Shown piece by piece: positions 1 to 10,000 of a stretch of 64,000 nt of DNA. This DNA is from Tubulanus polymorphus (Eukaryota; Nemertea; Palaeonemertea; Tubulaniformes; Tubulanidae), in contig NC_134032.1 of NCBI RefSeq assembly GCF_964204645.1, positions 13,138,275 to 13,202,274 on the forward strand, in the 5' to 3' direction. How positions within the stretch are numbered: the stretch's first letter is position 1; the number at the start of each line of letters is the position of its first letter. The notes below the pieces were generated by a model. The model was not told the origin of the DNA. It ran no database searches and saw nothing but the letters and a program-made list of their open reading frames with translations. Both the position numbers and the translations under genes were made by a program.

Positions 1-371
1 TTTCAACCCTAAAACAATTTTGAAAACAAATTTGAGCATTCCGATATATGAACCCGTTTAAAATGGAAAGGTCACAGGATGGGTAGTGCCCCCCAATTGA
101 AATTGCCGATTCGCAGCAAAATTTATTTTTACGAACTGTTTATCAAACAACGACCGATCGCCCTTGATAGTCAGACGGGTGTACGCTGAGAGTTCTTCAA
201 TTGATATAACTCTACCCAAAAATGCAAATCAACGCTTCTTCAGCAAGAGCGCGTTGAATAAAAACGCAGCCCGATAGCCACTCAAATGCCATGCGAAAAG
301 GGACTCGTAAAATTCCTCACAATCAGGTTCAAAAGGCGATCAAAAGAAGACATTTTCGTAATTGTTAATTG
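1..371. other. AT-rich sequence, no gene seen
   Basis: No convincing ORF, RNA gene or repeat was found before the minisatellite begins. Confidence 0.5.
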
Positions 372-1087
372 CCGGACTGTAAGATGTCTGACCGGACTGT
401 AAGATGTCTGACCGGACTGTAAGATGACTGACCGGACTGTAAGATGTCTGACCGGACTGTAAGATGTCTGCCCGGACTGTAAGATGACTGACCGGACTGT
501 AAGATGTCTGACCGGACTGTAAGATGTCTGACCGGACTGTAAGATGACTGACCGGACTGTAAGATGTCTGACCGGACTGCAAGATGTCTGCCCGGACTGT
601 AAGATGACTGACCGGACTGTAAGATGTCTGACCGGACTGTAAGATGTCTGACCGGACTGTAAGATGACTGACCGGACTGTAAGATGACTGACCGGACTGT
701 AAGATGTCTGACCGGACTGTAAGATGTCTGACCGGACTGTAAGATGACTGACCGGACTGTAAGATGTCTGACCGGACTGTAAGATGACTGACCGGACTGT
801 AAGATGACTGACCGGACTGTAAGATGTCTGACCGGACTGTAAGATGTCTGACCGGACTGTAAGATGTCTGACCGGACTGTAAGATGACTGACCCGACTGT
901 AAGATGTCTGACCGGACTGTAAGATGTCTGACCGGACTGCAAGATGACTGACCGGACTGTAAGATGTCTGACCGGACTGTTAGATGACTGACCCGACTGT
1001 AAGATGTCTGACCGGACTGTAAGATGTCTGACCGGACTGTAAGATGACTGACCGGACTGTAAGATGTCTGACCGGACTGTAAGATGA
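372..1087. repeat. 20-bp minisatellite, about 36 copies
   Basis: Head-to-tail copies of a 20-bp unit, consensus ccggactgtaagatgtctga. Units differ mainly at one position (gatgTctg or gatgActg), and the two versions tend to follow a T-T-A order, giving a loose 60-bp higher-order period. Because three units make 60 nt, one minus-strand frame stays open and would encode a 20-residue periodic peptide. I treat that as a by-product of the period, not a gene. Confidence 0.95.
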
Positions 1088-1191
1088 TAAGTTTTCGAAT
1101 TTCTAAACGTTAGATTTAATTCAATTTATTGACATTATGGCGCATTTGCAGATTCGACCGCTATATCTTTAATTTTCTGAAAATTACAGAT

Positions 1192-1601
1192 AGCTTGCCC
1201 CCTCCAAAAGCTAATTGCCCTACACAGGCAGTGCAATTGGGAAAAAAGCTTTGTGACGTAAAATTGCACTAGCCCGATGGACAAGTAATAATAGCCGCGA
1301 TCACACGAGCATTTTTGGCCCGGGCCAAATTTTAGCACCCGACAAACGGCGTTTGAATAGCATCTGGCACCGGAAATGATCCACTTCGCTTTGTTTGAGT
1401 ATTGTTTAGTACCGAGTGAATGGTTTGCGTGTGAAAGCACTCTCTAATTAGCCACGGGCCAAATTTGGCCCGAGCCTGATCTGTGCCAATATGGCCCGGG
1501 CCAAATCGTGCTCGTGTGATCGCGGCTAATGATAACCTACTTGCCCCTAATGAGAATATGCTTGTCCCGGGCAATCGGACAAGTGCTTAGATCGGACCCT
1601 G
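1192..1601. mobile_element. hAT-like MITE, 5'-truncated and interrupted
   Basis: Sequence from gcttgccccctcc to the end gatcggaccctg matches the complete element at 26988-27240. The left terminal repeat is missing here, and another MITE (1292-1528) is inserted in the middle. Confidence 0.7.
1292..1528. mobile_element. MITE nested in another MITE
   Basis: A 237-bp element with inverted ends (tagccgcgatcacacgagc at the left, its reverse complement at the right) and internal ggcccgggccaaa palindromes. It is flanked by taa on both sides. The uninterrupted paralog at 26988-27240 reads straight through this point, which gives the empty site and supports a 3-bp TAA-type target duplication, as in PIF/Harbinger elements. 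A TA duplication is not excluded. Confidence 0.75.
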
Positions 1602-1778
1602 TTTTATACGTCCACGATTCAACTAGCTCCTCGGGGCAAGACAAAGCTTTCCAGTAGCGCGCAGTGTAGTCTACAATCTACCACCCGCTACTGATATAAT
1701 AATGGGTTGATACTGACGCCGGGAAGCCTCTCCAGTCGATACAGTTTTGTGCGATGGGCGTGAGGAACCGGTAGACGA

Positions 1779-2891
1779 ATGATGAGCAATTTAAACACCA
1801 CTATTGAGTCAACGGTTCCAACGAGACGAGTATATCATGGAATTTGCGATTGGGCCCAAGATCAACTGCCAATCCGCTGGGAGTTACAATTCAGTGTGTA
1901 CGCGTACATTTTCTTTTACGGACCCGTCACAATATTGGGCATCGCTTTGAACGTCATAACGATTTTCGTCTTGAAAAAGATGAATAAGGATATTTACTAT
2001 TTACTGAAGGTTCTCGCCATTTTCGACATATCTTATTCATCGAGTGTGTTTATCATGTACCCTTTACGCACGGTTCACCTCTATGTACATTTAGGCGATA
2101 CCATTTTGCGAATGGATGACTGGCATTTTGGCTGGGAATTCATAAAAGTTGCGATCGGGCCTTTTCATATGTTACAACTGATCAGAAACTGGTGCGTTAT
2201 TCTCATCAGTTTTGAAAGACTCGTAATTACAATTTTCCCGTTAAAATCGAGATTGTTCTGGACGCGAAAAGTAGTGAATTGTATCATATTCTTGATAACT
2301 ACATTTGGTTTTTTGTGTTTCTTTCCCACTTTTATTCCGGATCGCGCTCTTTTCCACTGGCGTTGTATTCACTACTGGCCTACGCTCGGGCAAGGTCGGT
2401 ATTTCGCTTTCTTCGATCCTATTTTCGGTCGCTGGAAGAGTAGCATGGAGGGCTGGCAGGGCACCATGTTAAACATTGTCGCTCCTATGATCGCACTTGT
2501 CAGTGTGAACGTCATCTTGATCGCGGCTTTGATGGTGATCAAATTTTCACGAATTGGTAAAAGTCGTTCTGCAATAAAGAATCAAACTTCCAACACGTTA
2601 GAGTTACGCGCGTTGAGAATGTCGTTTGCGCTTGTTGCTGCATTCGTCACATGCGAATGTTTACTTTTTACTGAAAAGCTACAGTGGGCTGGGTTTGGGA
2701 TCGTTTATATCCCCATCGGTAATCTTGATGCTGGGGAAACGCTGTTGGTTCGGCGAAAGATCGCCATCGGTCTAACCGTGGTAGATTCCTGTATGAACTT
2801 TTTAGTCTACTGTTTGTCTAATGCTAAATTCAGACTCGCTGTTGTCGAGTTGACGACACAGAAATGTAAACCCCGACGCATTCGGGTATGA
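1779..2891 (+). CDS. Intronless class A (rhodopsin-like) GPCR
   Basis: A single-exon ORF of 370 aa with seven hydrophobic segments, roughly at residues 41-65, 74-97, 124-150, 166-186, 228-254, 278-300 and 328-346. Class A landmarks are Asn58 in TM1 (GIALN), Asp83 in TM2, Glu146-Arg147 at the end of TM3 (ISFERL in place of DRY) and an NFLVY variant of NPxxY at 340-344. An N-glycosylation sequon (NTT) lies at 6-8. There is no Cys at the usual start of TM3, so the conserved TM3-ECL2 disulfide seems absent, though ECL2 has Cys196. The style resembles invertebrate neuropeptide or orphan receptors expanded in spiralians, acting at the plasma membrane through G proteins. The ligand is unknown. The start is the first of two adjacent ATGs; the second is equally possible. 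Confidence 0.88.
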   Translation: MMSNLNTTIESTVPTRRVYHGICDWAQDQLPIRWELQFSVYAYIFFYGPVTILGIALNVITIFVLKKMNKDIYYLLKVLAIFDISYSSSVFIMYPLRTVHLYVHLGDTILRMDDWHFGWEFIKVAIGPFHMLQLIRNWCVILISFERLVITIFPLKSRLFWTRKVVNCIIFLITTFGFLCFFPTFIPDRALFHWRCIHYWPTLGQGRYFAFFDPIFGRWKSSMEGWQGTMLNIVAPMIALVSVNVILIAALMVIKFSRIGKSRSAIKNQTSNTLELRALRMSFALVAAFVTCECLLFTEKLQWAGFGIVYIPIGNLDAGETLLVRRKIAIGLTVVDSCMNFLVYCLSNAKFRLAVVELTTQKCKPRRIRV

Positions 2892-3051
2892 AAATTCTGC
2901 ACATTTTTTAAATTTAAAAAATTAAGAGAACTCAAAGCTTCGAGGGGCTGCTAGCATACAGCGCACAGCCAAACAACGACGATTGCATCGGCCCGATCCT
3001 CTAGAATATATATAAAAAAGTTTATCTAATTTTTTTCTGTTTTGTCTACGC

Positions 3052-3057
3052 AATAAA
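3052..3057 (+). promoter_or_regulatory. Candidate poly(A) signal (AATAAA)
   Basis: AATAAA about 160 bp after the GPCR stop codon, preceded by a T-rich stretch. Plausible by position only. Confidence 0.35.
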
Positions 3058-3263
3058 ATGGTGTCACAAATGCAGCTGCGGAGAATCAAGAAGAAAAACG
3101 ATTATAATTTGATAATAATTTCTGAGCATAAACTCTTGTTGAGCCGGCCAATTCTAGGCGTAATTACGGGTACCATCTCGTTATCTAGTCAGACCAAATG
3201 GAACAGACGCACTCAAAACATCATCGAAAATGGCACAAACAAATTCTGAAGTTAAGAAATCAC

Positions 3264-3377
3264 CTGGACCCAGTTCCACAGTTGTGAGTTAGAGTTAACT
3301 CTGAGTTAAAGTTAGTTCATTTTCAATGTTTTAACCCAGGGTCAAATCTTAACTCAGAACTGTGGAACTGGACCCTG
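3264..3377. mobile_element. Short palindromic MITE (ctggacccagttccacag family)
   Basis: About 114 bp with inverted ends: ctggacccagttccacag at the left and ctgtggaactggaccctg at the right, with gagttaactc motifs inside. A second copy is at 9623-9744 and a fragment at 28898-28966. Confidence 0.8.
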
Positions 3378-3866
3378 CCGAACATCGGATAAAAAGTGTT
3401 AGGTTAAACCAGTTACGATGTGTATAAGAGGCGGCGAGCGGATTACGGGATTTTAAATCGTTGAACTTTTCATTTAGAATGATGTACAAAATATAGCAAA
3501 AATTCATGTGTTTTTACTTCGAGTTTCTCCGTAGCAACCGGCTAGAAGACTGGGGTCGGGGTCCCGGCCGCAAAAGCACTTTCCTCTCGCCAGGACCCAC
3601 GGATTTCACACAGCAGTTCGTCGTTGTTTCTTTTTGTCGATAGGCTAAGCACTAAGGCAATCTTGGGGTACTTTATATTCTAGGTACGGTACAAATTTCG
3701 GGACTAAAAATACGCGCCTCGAGGCTTATAGTATAGGCTCGTTCCCGACGCGCAATATCAAAATTTAACATTATTCATTTTTTTTTTTACCTTGGATAAA
3801 GCTTTAGGTCACACGCTCTTGGTTCTACTACTCAGCTTATTCAATATAGTTTCAATTTAATTTGGT

Positions 3867-4090
3867 AATCTCATGTAATTAATCATGTACTGTTAACGCC
3901 AAAAGAAGGAAAATAAACCTTCGGACTAAAAAGTGCTATCACGGGATATTGGGTGCCCCTTTTTAAGTTAACTATTCAGGACTCTGCTTCTGCACAGGAA
4001 ACCGATCGTTGGACATATCAGATATAGCCGGTGGTGACATATATATCATATGCCGTCAAAAACGATAATTTCGAATGGCACTTTGAATTT
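3867..4090. repeat. Dispersed repeat, shared with 17596-17790
   Basis: Starts aatctcatgtaattaatcat and contains ctattcaggactctgcttct and an atatgccgtca stretch. The same blocks recur in the same order at 17596-17790 with small indels. No coding capacity was seen. Confidence 0.75.
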
Positions 4091-4515
4091 TAGTTCGTAT
4101 TGGGCAATACGGCTAATACGGTCTGTATCCACCCCTGATGGCTATAGTGACAATCAAAAAGAATGCTAATTTCGTAATTACTCTTCGGCTGCTCAACACT
4201 CACTAACCGGTCAACAAGTGTCAGTGTGTCCGGTTTAAAGTGGTAGCTGTATTGCCAATTATCGATGATCATGTTTCCAGACATCCTCGTCTCCGCGTCA
4301 TGTTGGTGGAAATATTGGGTTGAAGAGGTTGCAAGAAAATAAAAGAAAACACTGACTGGTCAACTTACAAAGTTCAGAGTAGCTCTAAACAAATGAAGAA
4401 TTTCAAACAATTATATTTATTATCATACAATAATTATACAAAATGCCAGGTATGTGCTCGAGGAATTATAACGTAAGTTCCTCCAACACGTGGACTGATT
4501 TCAAAAACAATCCAA

Positions 4516-4630
4516 CCATGGACGTATGAACTATAAACTAGAGTTCATACGTCCATGGTCCAACCATAGACTCTAAAACAGAAACGTCTATGGCCCACAA
4601 CCATGGACTCTGAACTGTACGAGTCCATGG
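4516..4630. repeat. Three consecutive CCATGG-type hairpins
   Basis: 4516-4558 is a perfect 17-bp inverted repeat around a 9-nt loop (arms ccatggacgtatgaact). 4564-4593 has arms ccatagac/gtctatgg, and 4601-4630 has arms ccatggactc/gagtccatgg. The related arms suggest successive copies of one foldback motif. Confidence 0.85.
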
Positions 4631-5484
4631 CTCCCCGCACTAAGCGTTTATTGAATGACTTTTGTCAATGTTTTGTGAATAGCCGCCTTCGTCTGAATTA
4701 TTTTTCGTATATGTATATTGTTCAACAGTGTTTTTAATCGTATTCATCAGTCATTTCATCATTGAGAGGGAGGGGGAGGCTCGTTCGTAACGCCACTACG
4801 CAGCAGGTCTTAAGATTCCCCTCATGACAGGCGGGTTCTACTACAGACGACCTTTCCACGGAGAATGTTCGAAATTCAAAATAAAACCACGAATCAAACT
4901 AATAAAACCTTTATTGAACTTAAAAAAAAAACAAATACAGCCATATAACAAACAAATTACAATAGAACTTTAATACACGTAGAACTTAATAGAAGATTCA
5001 CTAGTTATTACAACAATAATATCTTTAAATACAGTAGTTCAACAGATACAAGGACTCAACACCGCGTTGGTCACAGCACAGAGATTTAGAAATCCATTGC
5101 ATTTACATGAACATATAAAATGCAACGTACAACAATATGAGAAATGCACATATAAAACATAAATTGAACTAGAAATCAGATATCAATTCATCAGAAATAA
5201 CAAACATATAATTGGACAATATGAAGTTTAGATAAAACAATCAGCATTAACAACGGGCACTATATCTATTAAAGTTGTATAAAGTTTTAGACATTAATCT
5301 ACCTATATATGTACAACGCGCATCTTTGAAGCGATATGCAGCCAGGACCCTGTATCCTCAGATATTCAATATCTTAAATATTTCCAATTTATCCACATAT
5401 GTCGCAAGTGTGACGTTTTTAATCGAAAACTTAGAAATTTCAAATCTTTTTTTAATCAACACCAAACAGTGGTCATGAAGACAC
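4631..5484. other. Non-coding AT-rich DNA
   Basis: No supported gene. On the minus strand an AATAAA reading at about 4910 beside an A/T tract could end the 3' UTR of the zinc-finger gene, which would then cross the 28-bp minisatellite. This is speculative. Confidence 0.4.
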
Positions 5485-5652
5485 TACGACAGCATAACTC
5501 GCTTAATTCAGATTGGTTTAATTCGGATTTTCACTTATTTCAGACAAAAATTCAAGTCCCCTCTAGGTTATTTCTATTCAAATGAGAGAGCACATAATTC
5601 GGATTTCTTTTAATTCCCAGATGATCCCGCGAATTAAGCGAGTTCTACCGTA
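5485..5652. mobile_element. MITE with aactcgcttaattc ends (mariner/pogo-like)
   Basis: About 168 bp, with ends containing aactcgcttaattc in opposite orientation and TA at both borders. The inverted ends are imperfect (tacgacagcat against tacggtag). No transposase ORF. Confidence 0.7.
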
Positions 5653-6304
5653 GAATGGTAAATCTTCCTCTAACTCTACACAGGTCTAAGGACAAATGTC
5701 TAAAACAATTGGAAGAATGGTGACTAAGGCTAAGGCTACTGGTAGTAACAAATATCTAAGGAATGCCAGGACCAGGCTTCAGATTGACAGATGCCTAAAT
5801 AATTAAACTATTATGTACTGAATTGCACAACATCCCTCTCTCTAGTACCAATACGTATATCTTCCAACTACTGAATATAAAGGGAAGGGAAATTAAAAAT
5901 GCGTTCAATTTTACACAGCAGAAAGCATTCGTATTCCATAGAACTATCGATTCGAGTTAGGAAAAGTCTATTCATACCAGTTCAAAAAAGATCTCTACAG
6001 TATAAACATTTGACTTCGACTAACATTAAATTCAACAACAAATAATTAATTGACTGTGTAAATAAAGAAGCACAATAACGTGCTTATTTGAGACATCTTT
6101 TGAGACATATTTGAGACACCCAGCAGACCTTGAACTTGTTAAATCTGATTGATGCAATGACATTGACTATTGCTCCATTGCCAGGTATGAGTAGTAACTG
6201 GGAAATTGACAGAAAGCGACAGAAAACGTGTTAATTCCTTAGGGTCAAGAATAAATGCAATGGCTGTCCTCATGCAGCATTCAGTCATGGGAATTTTCAT
6301 TTCA
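5653..6304. other. Non-coding DNA downstream of the zinc-finger gene
   Basis: No ORF with recognisable content and no clear repeat. It may be 3' UTR of the minus-strand C2H2 gene. Confidence 0.4.
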
Positions 6305-7060
6305 GATTTGTGCCGGATTTGGCCTGAATTCAGAGTTGTATCGGATCTCGCCTGAATTCAGAGTTGTGTCGGATCTCGCCTGAATTCAGAGTTGTGTGGG
6401 ATCTCGCCTGAATTCAGAGTTGTGTCCGATCTCGGCTGAATTCAGAGTTGTGTCCGATCTCGCCTGAATTCAGAGTTGCGTCGGATCTCGCCTGAATTCA
6501 GAGTTGCGTCGGATCTCGCCTGAATTCAGAGTTGTGCCGGATCTCGCCTGAATTCAGAGTTGTGTCCGATCTCGCCTGAATTCAGAGTTGTATCGGATCT
6601 AGCCTGAATTCTGAGTTGTATCGGATCTCGGCTGAATTCAGAGTTGTGTCGGATCTCGCCTGAATTCAGAGTTGTGTCGTATCTCGCCTGAATTCAGAGT
6701 TGTGTCGGATCTCGCCTGAATTCAGAGTTGCGTCGGATCTCGGCTGAATTCAGAGTTGTGTCGGATCTCGCCTGAATTCAGCGTTGTGTCGGATCTCGCC
6801 TGAATTCAGAGTTGCGTCGGATCTCGGCTGAATTCAGAGTTGTGTCGGATCTCGCCTGAATTCAGAGTTGCGTCGGATCTCGGCTGAATTCAGAGTTGTG
6901 TCCGATCTCGCCTGAATTCAGAGTTGTGTCGGATCTCGCCTGAATTCAGAGCTGTGTCCGATCTCGGCTGAATTCAGAGTTGTGTCGGATCTCGCCTGAA
7001 TTCAGAGTTGTGTCGGATCTCGCCTGAATTCAGAGTTGCGCCGGATCTCGACTGAATTCA
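6305..7060. repeat. 28-bp minisatellite, about 27 copies
   Basis: Tandem units with consensus gaattcagagttgtgt followed by cggatctcgcct. Single-base variants (tgtc/cgtc, cgcct/cggct) are scattered along the array. The right edge overlaps the last codons and the stop codon of the C2H2 gene (stop at 7030-7032 on the minus strand). Confidence 0.95.
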
Positions 7061-10000
7061 TTTTCACCGATGTTATGATTCACCGGTGGCTGGTTGTTCA
7101 CTGTATAATACTGCATCTGATTAGTCTGCAACATGTGCACGTACTGTCCGTGAATCTCCTCGCGAGGATCGCGCGTGTCCTCGTCAGGCGACTGCGACGC
7201 GAACTGCAACCGCTGCAGCACGTCGAGACTGATCGCGCGCGGACAATCGAGAATCTGCGCTTGAACGCGGCCGTTTTCGCTCGCGTTCGCCATCGCCGAT
7301 TCGAGCTGCGCGACGAATAAATCCGCGGGAAACCCCGCCCGAGACGACCCCGCAGACGAGGTTTCATCGATACCGATCTGATCGATTCCCAGCGGCGGCT
7401 GCTGCTGCTGCTGCATATCGTGAATGACGACTAGATTATGACTGGCCATCAATTGTCGCGTCGTAGCCGTCAAGCCGGCGACGTCGTCTAACGATTTAAC
7501 CGCGCCCGGGGACACGCCGTCGAACTGCGACGATAGTTCGCTGACGTGCACGGTGACGCCGTCCGCGCCGAGATTACGAATTTGTACCGTTATATCGTCG
7601 TCAGTTACGTCGCTGCGGCTCTTACGCACGAATTCGTAACCGTCACCGGCCGCGAGTTCCTCCCCGCTGATAATTTCTGCCGGCAACAAAATAACCGCGT
7701 CTCCTTCGCTCGACGCCGATTGAGACGACGTCGGCTCCGCGCCGATCGTTAGTTCGTCCGATTCATCGTCGAGCATCCGTTCCTTCGTTTTCAAGCGCGC
7801 TTCCTCCAGCGCGGAGACCGTCTCCGCCGGTAGCGTTAACGGCTGGCCGTCCTCGCGTTTCGGTACGGGAAGCGGCCCGGCGACGTCGCCGATCAGCGCC
7901 TGCGGCGCCGATATCGTCGCGGCCGGCGCGTCGCCGCCTTCGTCGACTTCCGTTCGCGACGACGATTTCGGCAAGTCCAAATTGAAATCGACCACCTTCA
8001 CCCATTTGATCGCCATGCCCTTGTGCGCCGAGCGACAGTGCACGCGGCAATTACCGCTCAACTCGCAGCGGAAATCGCAATACGCGCATTTATACGGTTT
8101 GAGGCCGCGTTGCGTGTGCATGATGCGCACGTGTTGTTTCAGATTGGACAGCGAGCCGCCACGGTAGCTGCAGAACTCGCAGCGGTAACGCTTCTCGCTG
8201 TGCACCCAGTTCGTGTGGCCGCGTAGCGAGTTCGCCGACACGAACGACTTGCCGCAGTCGGCGCACGTGAAATTGCGAACGTTCAAATGCGAATTGATGT
8301 GATTTGTGAGGTGTTTTTCGCGCATTGTTTTGTAGTCGCACATCGGGCAGTGATAGAGACGTTCGTTTTCGCGCACTTGTATATTATGACGAGATAACAT
8401 GTGACCTGTAACGATAATAAAGAGTAAATTCAGACCAGGGCGGCCACTTTGTTGAGTGTTGAGTACTACTAATATGAACATAATATCGAGTTAATGTGAG
8501 GAATAGAATTCATCAGAATTAAGCTTAATACACCACAATGCGGCGTACTAGCAAAGTCCATCAAACGCCGAGTAGGTGCACTAAAAGAACGCCCTGAAAA
8601 GGTTAATAAAGTGTTGAAAAAAATTCCTCCTCACAACGTTGAATAACGGGGATATTGCTAAAGTGTGTCTACACCACAGTGCAGTGTACTAAGTCCATCA
8701 CCAATTTATACACCGCACTGCAGTGTAGATGCCCTGAAAAGGTTGAGCGTTAAATTTTGTACCCCAGCAGGTTGATCACCGATTTATACACCGCACTGCA
8801 GTGTAGATGCCCTGAAAGGGTTAAACGTTAAATTTTCTACCCCAGCATGTTGATCACCGATTTATACACCGCACTGTAGAGTAGACACACCGAAATAATC
8901 AAGTAATGTGAACTTACTAATCATGCTGTATTTGTTCATGGTGTTATAATTACAGTGATCGCACTGTAGTTTCTCCGTCGTATGCTGTCGTACGTGAGCG
9001 CGGATTTCGCACTTACGAGCGAACGAATGGCCGCATATTTCACACATGTACGGTCGAATACGTTTGTGCACTTTATCGACGTGCATTACCAAACTCCTGC
9101 AAAATAAAAACATATTTAAAGTACAGGATTCAGGACAAAGTTCTAGACTTTTAAGCCTAGCGCACATCGACAAAGTGACTGGAGACAACTAGTTGCTAGT
9201 GAGTATCCCGCGCACATCGAAAATTTAGTAAAAACCAGCAACTGCGTGGCTCATGCCGGTCGCTAGGTCCGTAGCGCACACATCGACAGCAACTGAGATG
9301 TGGTTTAGCGAATATTCTTGAGGGCATCACAAGTCACGTGACAAATAGCTTTGTTTTAGTCAGTTACAGCCATGTGTTGTTGATTATGGAGCGCTCACAT
9401 CGACGGATATGAGAGCAACTGAGTACAACTAGTTGCTCAAAAGTAGAACATGAGCATCTGGGTGGAACTGGAGATAGATGGACGCTAACCAGTCGTAAGC
9501 TCGCTCACATCGACAAATTCGAGCAACTGATTGTATCCAGCCAGTTGCTCTCATGCGCCGAAAACTGCCTGGCAACTAGTTGTCTCCAATCGCAGTGTCG
9601 ATGTGCGCTAGGCTTTAGAATACAGGGTCCAGTTCCGCAGTTCCGAGTTAAGACTTGACTGGTGATGAGTTAACTCATTGAAAAGGAACTAACTTTATCT
9701 CAAGAGTTATAACTCTTAACTCATAACTGTGGAACTGGGTCCAGATATATGGATTGCATGTGAAGCCTAAACGATCACAAATTGAAAGAACAGGGTGGCC
9801 CCTTTTATTATTTGAATACCCTGCTAGCTTTTTTTCCCAACTATTTGCTAACTTGGAAGAGATTTTCCCCGCTGAGAATCCAATCAATTAATAAAGTTAG
9901 AATACATTAAACGTACACGGAAACTGTTTGATGATATACGCGATTTAACTAGCCCAACAAATATCCCCAATTATTCCCTGACTTTGTTAACTGGGTGACT

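Noticed and set aside
340-942. 200-aa minus-strand ORF through the 20-bp minisatellite
   Set aside because: The frame is open only because three 20-bp units make 60 nt; no start context, domain or flanking exon supports a protein.
372-1087. CRISPR-like array
   Set aside because: Units are contiguous with no spacers, in a eukaryotic genome; it is a minisatellite.
4090-4284. 64-aa minus-strand ORF
   Set aside because: Protein-like composition, but no recognised family and no supporting splice sites; next to a dispersed repeat.
7036-8226. Several plus-strand and alternate-frame ORFs over the last zinc-finger exon
   Set aside because: They are shadows of GC-rich coding sequence on the other strand; the C2H2 frame explains the region.
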